Shown here piece by piece: positions 55,669 to 63,048 of a DNA stretch of 64,000 nucleotides. The notes below the pieces were generated by a model. It had not been told where the DNA came from. It was given only the letters and a program-made list of their open reading frames with translations, and did not search any database. The stretch's first letter is position 1; every line of letters starts with the position of its first letter. The position numbers were made by a program, and so were the translations under genes. Source of the stretch: Amycolatopsis sp. FDAARGOS 1241 (GTDB taxonomy: Bacteria; Actinomycetota; Actinomycetes; Mycobacteriales; Pseudonocardiaceae); assembly GCF_016889705.1 (NCBI RefSeq), contig NZ_CP069526.1:3720001-3784000 (forward strand). Direction: 5' to 3'.

Positions 55669-57363
55669 ATGTCCGGCGCCGTGCTCGTCGCCGTCGACGG
55701 GGACGCGGATGTGCTGCGCGACCTCGGGCGGGAATTGCGCGAGCGCTACGGGCGCCATTACCGCGTCCTCACCTTCACGACTCCCGACGACGCACTGGCG
55801 AGCCTCAAGGACCTCGACGACGTCGCGCTGGTGCTGTCCGGGCAATGGCTTTCCGGGATGACCGGCGGTGAATTGCTCAGCCGCGTCCGGCGCCTGCATC
55901 CGCACGCCAAACGCGGCCTGCTGATCGCCTGGGGCGAATGGGGCGACCGGGAGACGGGTGAGGCGATCTTCGAGGCGATCGCCCGCGGGCACATCGACCA
56001 CTACGTGCTCCGCCCGCTCGCCGCGCCCGACGAGGTCTTCCACCACGCCATCTCGAACCTCCTGCTCGAGTGGACGGAAGCGCGGCGCACCTCGCCGTAC
56101 ACGATCCACGTCGTCGGGGAGTCGTGGTCCGGCCGGGCCTACGAGCTGCGCAAGGTGCTCGGGCGCTGCGCGATCCCGCACGCGTTCTCGCTGGCCGACT
56201 CCCACGAGGGCCGCGCGCTCATCGCCGAAGTCGGTGCCGACGGCGGGCTCCCGCTCGTCGTCTTCCCCGACGGCAACGTGCTGCGCAACCCCACCGACGC
56301 CGACATCGCCGTCGCGACGGGCGCGCCGGTCGACCCGGAGCGCATGGAGTTCGACCTCGTCATCGTCGGGGCGGGACCGGCGGGGCTGTCGGCGGCCATG
56401 TACGGCGCGTCGGAAGGGTTCGGCACGCTCGTCGTCGACGAGGGCGGGCTCGGCGGGCAGGCGACGTCCAGTTCGCTGATCCGCAACTACCTCGGCTTCC
56501 CGCGTGGCGTCAGCGGCCGCCGGCTGGCCCAGCAGGCCTACGACCAGGCCTGGGTGTTCGGGGCGAAGTTCGTGTTCATGCAACGGGCGGTCGACCTCGA
56601 ACGCGATGGCGAGCTCACCCTGACGCTCAGCAACGGCACGCGGGTGCACTCCCGCGCCGTGCTGCTCGCGACGGGCGCCGCCTACCACCGGCTCGGCGTG
56701 CCCGGGCTCGAAGAGCTGAGCGGCGCCGGCGTCCACTACGGCGGCCCGGCCTCGGAGGCGCCCGGTGCGACCGACCGCGAGGTCTTCGTCGTGGGCGGCG
56801 GCAATTCGGCCGGGCAGGCCGCGCTGTACCTGGCCCGCTACGCCCGCCGCGTCACCCTGCTGGTCCGCGCCGATTCGCTGGGCGCGGGGATGTCTCACTA
56901 CCTCACGCGGGAGATCGCCGCGACGCCGCGGCTGGACGTGCGCCTGGCCACCGAGATCGTCGGCGGCGGAGGCGATGGGTGGCTCGACCACCTCGTCCTG
57001 CGCGACCGCCGGACCGGCGAAGTAGAGACGGTGCCCGCCGACGGGCTGTTCGTGATGATCGGTGCCCTGCCGCACACCGACTGGCTGCCCCCGGAGATCC
57101 GGCGCGACGAACGTGGCTTCGTCCTCACCGGAGCCGACCTCGACGGCTGCTCCTGGCCGATCGCTCGCACCCGCCTGCCCCTGGAGACGAGCATGCCGGG
57201 CGTTTTCGCCGCCGGCGACGCGCGGCACGACTCGGTGAAGCGCGTGGCGTCCGCCGTCGGCGAGGGCTCCGTCGCGATCCAGCTGCTGCACCGGATGTTC
57301 ACCGCCGAGGGGCTGCGGCCGCGCGGCCGCCCGCAGGAGCCCGTCACCGCGCTCGGCCGGTGA
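55669..57363 (+). CDS. Thioredoxin-reductase-like FAD protein fused to receiver-like and thioredoxin-like domains, lacking CxxC
   Basis: 564 residues in three parts. Residues 1-125 resemble a response-regulator receiver (VLVAVDGDADVLRDLGRELR). Residues ~140-220 look thioredoxin/glutaredoxin-like (YTIHVVGESWSGRAYELRKV). From ~226 a thioredoxin-reductase fold: FAD site VIVGAGPAGLSAAMYGASEG, NADPH site VFVVGGGNSAGQAALYLARY, and GVFAAGDARHDSVKR. Where TrxR has its CATC disulfide, this has VHYGGPASEAPG, with no cysteines. It may pass electrons to another acceptor or act as a redox sensor. Confidence 0.85.
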   Translation: MSGAVLVAVDGDADVLRDLGRELRERYGRHYRVLTFTTPDDALASLKDLDDVALVLSGQWLSGMTGGELLSRVRRLHPHAKRGLLIAWGEWGDRETGEAIFEAIARGHIDHYVLRPLAAPDEVFHHAISNLLLEWTEARRTSPYTIHVVGESWSGRAYELRKVLGRCAIPHAFSLADSHEGRALIAEVGADGGLPLVVFPDGNVLRNPTDADIAVATGAPVDPERMEFDLVIVGAGPAGLSAAMYGASEGFGTLVVDEGGLGGQATSSSLIRNYLGFPRGVSGRRLAQQAYDQAWVFGAKFVFMQRAVDLERDGELTLTLSNGTRVHSRAVLLATGAAYHRLGVPGLEELSGAGVHYGGPASEAPGATDREVFVVGGGNSAGQAALYLARYARRVTLLVRADSLGAGMSHYLTREIAATPRLDVRLATEIVGGGGDGWLDHLVLRDRRTGEVETVPADGLFVMIGALPHTDWLPPEIRRDERGFVLTGADLDGCSWPIARTRLPLETSMPGVFAAGDARHDSVKRVASAVGEGSVAIQLLHRMFTAEGLRPRGRPQEPVTALGR

Positions 57364-57364
57364 C

Positions 57365-57724
57365 TCACCGGCGGGGGAGCACGCAGAACTCGTTGCCCTC
57401 GGGATCGGCCAGCACGATCCAGTGGTCGTCCTCCGGGTCGGCGAGGACCTTCGCGCCCAGGGTCACGAGGCGCTCGACCTCGTCGCGCTGGTCGACGGTC
57501 CGCGGGGCGAGATCCAGGTGCAGGCGGTTCTTCACCGTCTTTCCTTCGAGCACCGGCTGGAACAGCAGCGACGGCCGGTCCGGTGCCCTCAGCTCGACGT
57601 ACGTGACGCCGTGGCTGTCGGTCCACCGGTGCGTCTCCCGGTAGTCCAGGGCCTCCCGCCAGAATTCCGCCAGCGCCTCCGGGTTCCGGCAATCCACGGC
57701 GACAGCGACGAGCCGGCTGGTCAC
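57365..57724 (-). CDS. VOC-family (glyoxalase/bleomycin-resistance fold) protein
   Basis: 119 residues: LVAVAVDCRNPEALAEFWRE at the start, NRLHLDLAPRTVDQRDEVER and the C-terminal WIVLADPEGNEFCVLPR. A vicinal oxygen chelate fold, but the metal ligands are not certain. GTG 57724 has AGGGAG upstream. Convergent with the flavoprotein gene, 1 nt apart. Confidence 0.8.
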   Translation of the reverse strand: MTSRLVAVAVDCRNPEALAEFWREALDYRETHRWTDSHGVTYVELRAPDRPSLLFQPVLEGKTVKNRLHLDLAPRTVDQRDEVERLVTLGAKVLADPEDDHWIVLADPEGNEFCVLPRR

Positions 57725-57865
57725 GAGCTCTCCCTCAGGTGGTGGTGGGCCGGACGGCACGGGATCCCGCCGGCAAACGGCGTGGGGCGGAACGCAATCA
57801 CGGTGTCCACACCGGACACGGAGCGCCCGCCGGCGGTGGGCACCGCCGGCGGGGCGAGGTGGGTA

Positions 57866-58198
57866 TCAGCGACCCAGCGCGCTGGCCAATTCCTTCTTCG
57901 TCATGCTGGAACGGCCCTTGATGTTGCGCTTCTTGGCCTCGTTGTAGAGCTGGTCCTTCGTGGGACCGCCCGGGCCGAGACGCTTGCCGCTGCGTTCGCC
58001 GCCGCGCTGCTGGGGGCTCTTGTCGCGCAGCGAAGTCTTGCTGGCGGAGCGGGATTCTCCGGAGCGGGCGCGGTTCTTGTTCACCGTGCGCGCGGCAATC
58101 TCCTCGGCGCGCGATTCGCTCGCGCCCCGGTCCTGCTGCGACGACTTGATGTGCTCGTACTGGCGTTCTCGCTTGCTGTTCCAGCTCTGCTGCGGCAC
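57866..58198 (-). CDS. Small basic protein with Rho_N/HeH-like C-terminal helix ('plasmid stabilisation' type)
   Basis: 110 residues, rich in Lys, Arg, Ser and Gln. MPQQSWNSKRERQYEHIKSS at the start; GPTKDQLYNEAKKRNIKGRS with MTKKELASALGR at the end is a Rho N-terminal/HeH-like motif. Proteins of this build are often misnamed plasmid stabilisation proteins; a nucleic-acid-binding stress role is likelier here. GTG 58198 has GGAGGAG upstream. Confidence 0.7.
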   Translation of the reverse strand: MPQQSWNSKRERQYEHIKSSQQDRGASESRAEEIAARTVNKNRARSGESRSASKTSLRDKSPQQRGGERSGKRLGPGGPTKDQLYNEAKKRNIKGRSSMTKKELASALGR

Positions 58199-58235
58199 GG
58201 CTCCTCCTTGGTCCTGCGAGAGTCCTGCCCGGCGG

Positions 58236-58260
58236 ATACCCGCCCGGCCACCGGCGAAAC
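58236..58260 (-). promoter_or_regulatory. SigB/SigF-like promoter for the small basic protein
   Basis: Minus strand GTTT (58260-58257), 15 nt, GGGTAT (58241-58236). One of the closest matches to consensus in the window. Confidence 0.75.
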
Positions 58261-58265
58261 GGAGG

Positions 58266-58403
58266 TCAGCCGGAGCCGGACTGCGGGTCGGTGTCGTCGT
58301 GCGGGTCGCGTGACGTGCCTTGTTCCCCGCGCAGCGTCTCGCGTTGCGCCTCCGGCGTGTCGCCGTAGGGGTCGTCTCGTTCGGGCGTTTCGGGTTCGGT
58401 CAT
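58266..58403 (-). CDS. Tiny acidic protein, 45 aa
   Basis: MTEPETPERDDPYGDTPEAQ then RETLRGEQGTSRDPHDDTDP and QSGSG. Highly acidic and apparently disordered; not recognised. A good ribosome site (AAGGAG, 8 nt) supports expression. The palindromic GGGTACCC at 58440-58447 may serve as -10 in this direction too, though its -35 is poor. Confidence 0.45.
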   Translation of the reverse strand: MTEPETPERDDPYGDTPEAQRETLRGEQGTSRDPHDDTDPQSGSG

Positions 58404-58419
58404 CGGAAGCTCCTTCGGG

Positions 58420-58445
58420 CTTTCGTCGGCCGGCCGGGCGGGTAC
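58420..58445 (+). promoter_or_regulatory. SigB/SigF-like promoter for small membrane protein, leaderless geometry
   Basis: CTTT (58420-58423), 16 nt, GGGTAC (58440-58445), 9 nt to ATG 58455. Confidence 0.6.
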
Positions 58446-58454
58446 CCGGAAGCC

Positions 58455-58640
58455 ATGGCAGGACGACCGGCCAGCGCCATCTCGCTGTTCACCGCGATCG
58501 GGACCGGGCTGTGCCTGGCCGTCGGGCTGATCGCGCTCATCCGCCACTGGGCTCCGGGCTACCTGGTGATCTGGTGCGCCGCCCTCGCGGTGGGCGTGGC
58601 CGTGAACCTGTGGGCGGCCAAGGGCTCCGGCGGCGAGTGA
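58455..58640 (+). CDS. Small membrane protein, two segments, 61 aa
   Basis: ASAISLFTAIGTGLCLAVGL with IALIRHWAPG, then YLVIWCAALAVGVAVNLWAA, and a short KGSGGE tail. No family recognised. No Shine-Dalgarno; leaderless expression predicted from the promoter position. Confidence 0.55.
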   Translation: MAGRPASAISLFTAIGTGLCLAVGLIALIRHWAPGYLVIWCAALAVGVAVNLWAAKGSGGE

Positions 58641-58651
58641 ACCCGGGAAGC

Positions 58652-58810
58652 TCAACGCTGTCCGGGCGCCTCCTCCTGCGAGTCGCGCGCGGTGTCACCC
58701 ATCGGGTTCGGGCGCGACTCGCGCTCTTCCTGGGCTGCGTCCTTGGCGTCCCGGATCGCGTGGCGCACCTCGTCGAGCTGCTCTTCCAGGTGCTTCTCGT
58801 CGGCAGGCAT
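58652..58810 (-). CDS. Tiny charged helical protein, 52 aa
   Basis: MPADEKHLEEQLDEVRHAIR and DAKDAAQEERESRPNPMGD form a probable amphipathic helix, followed by a disordered end. Not recognised. GGAAGGGAG precedes the ATG 58810, and a stress-type promoter lies upstream. Confidence 0.5.
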   Translation of the reverse strand: MPADEKHLEEQLDEVRHAIRDAKDAAQEERESRPNPMGDTARDSQEEAPGQR

Positions 58811-58835
58811 CGTGAGCTCCCTTCCTGCCTCCGGG

Positions 58836-58861
58836 TTACCACTGAGCACCGGGCGTGAAAC
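58836..58861 (-). promoter_or_regulatory. SigB/SigF-like promoter for the tiny helical protein
   Basis: Minus strand GTTT (58861-58858), 16 nt, TGGTAA (58841-58836). Confidence 0.5.
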
Positions 58862-58866
58862 CGCGG

Positions 58867-59334
58867 TCAGCTCTGGGGCGGCGGCGCGACGTCCCCGCGC
58901 CACGTCCCGGTCTCGCGGCCGTCGCGGTGCTCGATGAACGTCTTGAACCGCTGCATGTCAGCCTGCACCCGGCGGTCGAGGACGCCGAGCTTGTCGGCCG
59001 CGTTCTCCGCGAACCCCTCGGGGTCCAGGTCCATCTGGGCGGTGACGCGCGTGGTCTCGTCGTCGAGGCGGTGGAACGTGATCACGCCCGCGTGGGTCGG
59101 CCCGGAGTCCGACGCCCAGGCGATGCGCTCGTCCGGGTGCTGCTCGGTGATCGTCGCGTCGAATTCGCGCGTCACGCCACCGATCGCTACCTTCCAGTGC
59201 GTGTGGGTGGCGTCGAGCTGCCGGATCTCTTCCACGTCCGCCATGAAACGCGGGAACGACTCGAATTGCGTCCACTGGTTGTAGGCGGCGGAGACCGGGA
59301 CTCGCACATCGACGTGCTCGGTGATCGTGCTCAT
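58867..59334 (-). CDS. SRPBCC/polyketide-cyclase-like small protein
   Basis: 155 residues: VDVRVPVSAAYNQWTQFESF then PRFMADVEEIRQLDATHTHW, and a final helix ADMQRFKTFIEHRDGRETGT. START/Bet v1-like fold common in actinobacterial stress clusters; ligand unknown. The upstream promoter is near-perfect. Confidence 0.8.
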   Translation of the reverse strand: MSTITEHVDVRVPVSAAYNQWTQFESFPRFMADVEEIRQLDATHTHWKVAIGGVTREFDATITEQHPDERIAWASDSGPTHAGVITFHRLDDETTRVTAQMDLDPEGFAENAADKLGVLDRRVQADMQRFKTFIEHRDGRETGTWRGDVAPPPQS

Positions 59335-59376
59335 GGGTCGACGTCCTTCCGTCGGTCGGGTCGCTTCCTTTCCGGC

Positions 59377-59401
59377 TTACCCGGACGAGCCGCCGCGAAA
59401 C
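59377..59401 (-). promoter_or_regulatory. SigB/SigF-like promoter for SRPBCC gene
   Basis: Minus strand GTTT (59401-59398), 15 nt, GGGTAA (59382-59377); leader about 40 nt. Confidence 0.75.
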
Positions 59402-59426
59402 GGTGGACCATGAGAGCATCGGCGGC

Positions 59427-59852
59427 ATGTCGTCGCGCCGCCGGAACCCCGCAGGAGTCGCGCCGCCGCTGGGGCGGTACAGCCATCTGGCGGAGGTGCC
59501 GCCGGGACACCGGCTGGTGTTCGTCGCCGGCCAGCTCGGCCTTCGCCCGGACGGCGCGCTCGCGGGCGCCGGCGCGGAGAGCCAGGCGCGGCAGATCTTC
59601 GCCAACATCGAGGCGGTGCTGGCCGCGGCCGGCGCCGGGCCCGAGCACCTCGTGAAGCTGCAGACGTTCGTCGCCGGCACACACCACCTCGCGGGCTACC
59701 GCGCGGCGCAGGCCGAAGCGTTCGCGCGGTGGTTCCCGGACGGCGACTTCCCCGCGCAGTCGCTGCTGGTCGTCGCCGCGCTCGCCGGGCCGGACTACGC
59801 GGCCGAGGTGGAGGCCGTCGCGGCGGTGCCGGGCCAGGACCCGCCGGGCTGA
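59427..59852 (+). CDS. RidA/YER057c family protein
   Basis: 141 residues. RYSHLAEVPPGHRLVFVAGQ and IEAVLAAAGAGPEHLVKLQT match RidA-type enamine/imine deaminases, which clear reactive aminoacrylate. The conserved C-terminal Arg/Glu of true RidA is not obvious (SLLVVAALAGPDYAAEVEAV), so it may be a divergent subfamily. ATG 59427 is taken because it begins the family homology. Confidence 0.8.
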   Translation: MSSRRRNPAGVAPPLGRYSHLAEVPPGHRLVFVAGQLGLRPDGALAGAGAESQARQIFANIEAVLAAAGAGPEHLVKLQTFVAGTHHLAGYRAAQAEAFARWFPDGDFPAQSLLVVAALAGPDYAAEVEAVAAVPGQDPPG

Positions 59853-60045
59853 CCTGCGGCCGCGCCGGTTGCCGGGGTTCGGCCGGCCGGTCGGCCAGCG
59901 TGAGCAGGCAGTGCGCATGGGGCGTTCCGGTCTTCGGCGTGAGCAGGGACCGTGCTGCGCTTCGAGCCGGCCGGCGGGTGCCGCAGCGATGGCTCTGCCC
60001 GCAGGATCACCTTCGCCGAGCCAACTACGTCACGGGGAGTTCGGC

Positions 60046-60611
60046 ATGGGCCTCATCCACCTCGAGCTGTTCGCGATCCTCGATCTCATCGGGCCATCGC
60101 CCGGCGGCTGGAGGAGACCCGGTCGGGTTCCCGTACGGCGGCTGGCAGGCGCCGCTGCTGGACGAGGTCACCGGGGCGCAGGTCGGCGGACGGATGACCG
60201 CTTCGCCGCCTACCGGGCGCACCAGGAAGGCGGCGAGGACCACGAGATCGCCACGCTCTTCACCAGCGTCGTGAAATACGTGGACTCCCGCGGCGAGCCC
60301 GAGTCTCGTGGGCCGGGTTCATGCAGCTCGGCCCGGGCCTGCCCGCCGCGGTGCGCGAGATCCGGGACCGGCACGAGCACATGCGGGTCGTCGGGAGCCT
60401 GAACCTGGTGCAGACCCCGCTGCGCGAGAAGCTCTTCGAACGGCTCGGCCTCTGGTCGCACCCGATCGTGCTCGGAGTCGGGAAGAAGGTGTTCGACGGT
60501 GGCGCGGTGCCCACGAACGTCACGCGCCTCGAACCGCTCGCAGCCGGTCCGAAGCCACCGTGTTCCTGCGCTACGGACTCGCCGCCGGCACGCCCGGGAC
60601 AGGCGACATGA
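60046..60611 (+). pseudogene. Decayed dihydrofolate-reductase-like (RibD C-terminal) gene
   Basis: Fragments in different frames: MGLIHLELFAILDLIGPSPG, then GGWQAPLLDEVTGAQVGGRM and EDHEIATLF, then VVGSLNLVQTPLREKLFERL and LWSHPIVLGVGKKVFDGGAV, and FLRYGLAAGTPGTGDMS. This order is that of RibD_C/DHFR-like reductases, but several frameshifts interrupt it. The preceding 59853-60045 shows no gene. Confidence 0.8.
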
Positions 60612-60671
60612 GCACACCCGGCGGCGCGATCGAACGCGACGACCGACGCAGCCCGGCCCGTGGCCGCAGTG

Positions 60672-61499
60672 CTACGCGGGCACGAACTCCCGCAGGACTT
60701 CGGCCAGGCGTTCGGGCTGGTCCTCGGGCACGAGCGTCCACGAGTCGGTGATCTCGACGAGCCGGCCCTGAGGGAACAGCTCCGCCAGCCGCCGGCCGTG
60801 GGGGCGCGGCATCATCCGGTCCTCCGGTGCCCAGACGACCAGCACCGGACGGTCGAAGTCGCCGAGCCGGGCGGTCCACTTCAGCAGCACCTCGCGCTCC
60901 GGCGTGGAGACGGCGAACTTCGCCAGGTCGCGGCGGATCCTGCCGTCACGGGTGGCGGGAGCGAACCAGCCGTCGAGCACCTCGTCGGGGATGCCGTGCT
61001 TGCTCAGCCCGCCGTAGGCCTTTTCGTGGTGGCGGAAGAACTTCGTGCCCAGCAGGCGCATCAGCACCCAGACGCCGCCCGGCACCTTGGCCAGGTGCAC
61101 CAGCGGTCGCGCCGGCGGGGGCGGGAAGTTGTCGAACGCTTCGCACGCCACCAGCACCAGCCGCCCGACGCGCTCGGCGCGGCCCTCGGACAGCAGGAAC
61201 TGCGGCCCGCCCCAGTCGTTGAGCACCAGGGTGACGTCGTCGAGTCCCAGCCGTTCGAGCAGTTCACCGACCAGCAGCGCCTGTCCGCGCTGGGACAGAT
61301 CAGCGTCCTCGCGCATCGGCCACCGGTGCGCGCCCAGCGGCAGCGTCGGCAGCACGCACCGGTACCCGGCCAGCAGCGGCACGACCTTGCGCCACTGCGT
61401 CTCGTTCATCGGGAACCCGTGGGTGAACACGACCACGGGCCCCTCGCCGCCGGTGTCGGCGTAGTCGATCGGTCCCGCGGACAGCTCGATCGTCGGCAT
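60672..61499 (-). CDS. Haloalkane-dehalogenase-like alpha/beta-hydrolase
   Basis: 275 residues. FTHGFPMNETQWRKVVPLLA provides the oxyanion-hole region; nucleophile Asp in LVLNDWGGPQFLL (N-D-W-G-G), as in haloalkane dehalogenases. WAPEDRMMPRPHGRRLAELF is the acid region; the usual base His position reads DSWTLVPEDQPE, so the His is uncertain. ATG 61499 has GGGAGG upstream and an intact TetR-type operator just before it. No regulator gene is adjacent. Confidence 0.82.
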   Translation of the reverse strand: MPTIELSAGPIDYADTGGEGPVVVFTHGFPMNETQWRKVVPLLAGYRCVLPTLPLGAHRWPMREDADLSQRGQALLVGELLERLGLDDVTLVLNDWGGPQFLLSEGRAERVGRLVLVACEAFDNFPPPPARPLVHLAKVPGGVWVLMRLLGTKFFRHHEKAYGGLSKHGIPDEVLDGWFAPATRDGRIRRDLAKFAVSTPEREVLLKWTARLGDFDRPVLVVWAPEDRMMPRPHGRRLAELFPQGRLVEITDSWTLVPEDQPERLAEVLREFVPA

Positions 61500-61508
61500 G
61501 GCACCTCC

Positions 61509-61530
61509 CACTAGAACGATCGCTCTAGTG
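61509..61530. promoter_or_regulatory. TetR-type operator upstream of the hydrolase
   Basis: CACTAGA (61509-61515) and TCTAGTG (61524-61530) flank ACGATCGC. The 22-bp palindrome is 9 nt upstream of the ATG and would occlude the promoter or ribosome site. The TAGAACGATCG core is a common TetR site in actinobacteria. Confidence 0.7.
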
Positions 61531-61559
61531 AGGTTAGGTGCCGCGGTCGGGCTTGTCGA

Positions 61560-62003
61560 GCCGAGCCACGCTCGGCTCCGGCAGCGCTCAAAGCCGTCGC
61601 CCGGTGGGGCCGGCTCGACGTGCTGGTCGACAACGCCGGGAGTTTCACCGGCATGTCCTTGACGGACTTCCGCCGCCCTCAGACGGCTCTTCTTCGTCGA
61701 TGTCGCGGCCCCGAGCCTGCTGGCGAGCGTCGCGCTCAAGCACCTCAACCAGACCCGCGGCGCCCCCGGCAACGTATCTGTCACCTACGGACACCGGCCA
61801 TGGCCCGGAGCCGCACTACGGCGCGTCGAAACCGGCGCTCGAAGCGGAGTGTCAAAACCGACGATGCCGCGCGCATCCCGCTCGGCCGCCGCGGCCGGCC
61901 CGCCGGCATCGCCGCCTGGATCCTCGGCCTGGCCGACCCGCTCGCGGACCGGCTCACGGGCCAGGTCCCGCCGGTCGGCGGCGGCCTGGCCGTCGCCGGC
62001 TGA
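61560..62003 (+). pseudogene. Decayed SDR gene
   Basis: An SDR N-terminal half is represented only by RWGRLDVLVDNAGSFTGMSL near 61605; the C-terminal tail RIPLGRRGRPAGIAAWILGL and ADRLTGQVPPVGGGLAVAG ends at 62003. The catalytic YxxxK region is degraded and out of frame. Start of the gene is absent, so the boundary at 61560 is approximate. Confidence 0.75.
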
Positions 62004-62009
62004 GCCCCG

Positions 62010-62897
62010 TCAGTTCGCCGAAGCCTGCCGGTACACGGTTTCCGCGACGGGCCCCAGCACCGGGCCGCCCATGGTGTTGGGCTGGTCCGGGTCGAGGCTG
62101 CTGTTCACCGAGACGACCGTGCCCGAGCCGGTGGCCGCGTCGAAGTCGGCGAGCCACGGCCCGCCGCTCGAGCCGCCGTCCAGATCACACGGCACGAGCT
62201 GCTGCGGATCGCCGGGGGTGCTGGCGCGCTGATCGACCGTGCTGTTCCCCGTGCAGGACAGCAGTTCCTCGCCGAGCTGCGGGTGCGTGTCGGGGTAGCC
62301 GAACGTCGTGACCCGCGGTCCGGGCTGCCGGTCGAACGCCACCGGCTGCGCGCCGGCCACGTCGTTGACGTGCTTGCCGCCGACGGGGTCGACGACGACG
62401 GCGGCCACGTCGTGGTGCGAGTCGGTGGTCAGGTCCTTCGGGGTCAGCACCGTGCGCACCGGGAACACCCCGAACGGCCGGTCGCCCTGGTCGTAGCCGG
62501 GCACGAACACCATGGTCGGGTACGACAGATCGGGTGCGCCGGGCTTCCAGACACAGTGCCCGGCCGTGAGCACGACGTCGTGGTTCCCGCTGCGGACCGA
62601 CGTCGCGGTGCAGTAGCTGTCCAGGCCGTTGTCGCCGTGCACGAAGAAGAGCCTGCCGATGGTGCCCAAGGGTTTTCCGTGCCACGGTTGGGAAATCGGC
62701 CCGGTCGGCCCGAGGTCGTTGTCCTGGCCGACCTGCTTCATGCGCTGCGGTGTCCAGTACGCCAGGGCGTCGGCGCGTTCCTGCGGGGTGAAGTTCACGA
62801 CCGCGACGCTGTCGTCGGCCGAGGCCACCGCGGGCGCGGCGCCCGCCGTAACCAGGCACGCGGTCGTGATCGCCAGTGCTGTCCGGGTCCTGTGCAA
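62010..62897 (-). CDS. Secreted trypsin-like serine protease
   Basis: 295 residues. Signal peptide TALAITTACLVTAGAAPAVA. Chymotrypsin-fold triad: TAGHCVW (His), SHHDVAAVVV (Asp) and DGGSSGGPWL (Ser). Cysteines CTATS and GHC, and CDLDGGSSG suit extracellular disulfides. Start TTG 62897 is favoured by AAGGGAGG 6 nt upstream and a signal peptide at residue 1; an upstream in-frame ATG lacks both. Confidence 0.83.
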   Translation of the reverse strand: MHRTRTALAITTACLVTAGAAPAVASADDSVAVVNFTPQERADALAYWTPQRMKQVGQDNDLGPTGPISQPWHGKPLGTIGRLFFVHGDNGLDSYCTATSVRSGNHDVVLTAGHCVWKPGAPDLSYPTMVFVPGYDQGDRPFGVFPVRTVLTPKDLTTDSHHDVAAVVVDPVGGKHVNDVAGAQPVAFDRQPGPRVTTFGYPDTHPQLGEELLSCTGNSTVDQRASTPGDPQQLVPCDLDGGSSGGPWLADFDAATGSGTVVSVNSSLDPDQPNTMGGPVLGPVAETVYRQASAN

Positions 62898-63048
62898 CGT
62901 CGGCCTCCCTTGTGACGAGATGATCACTCGGGAGACGTGCCGAGCCGGGTCGGGGTTGGGCCCCGAGAGCACCCCGACCGGGTGATCGGGGCCTGCGAAC
63001 GCGGACCCGGCCGGGTGGTCGCGGCACCCGGCCAGGGTCGCGCCGTGC

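Noticed and set aside
57780..57860. Stress-type promoter before the VOC gene
   Set aside because: A GTTT-like box is present but no GGGTAN at 15-16 nt; left unannotated.
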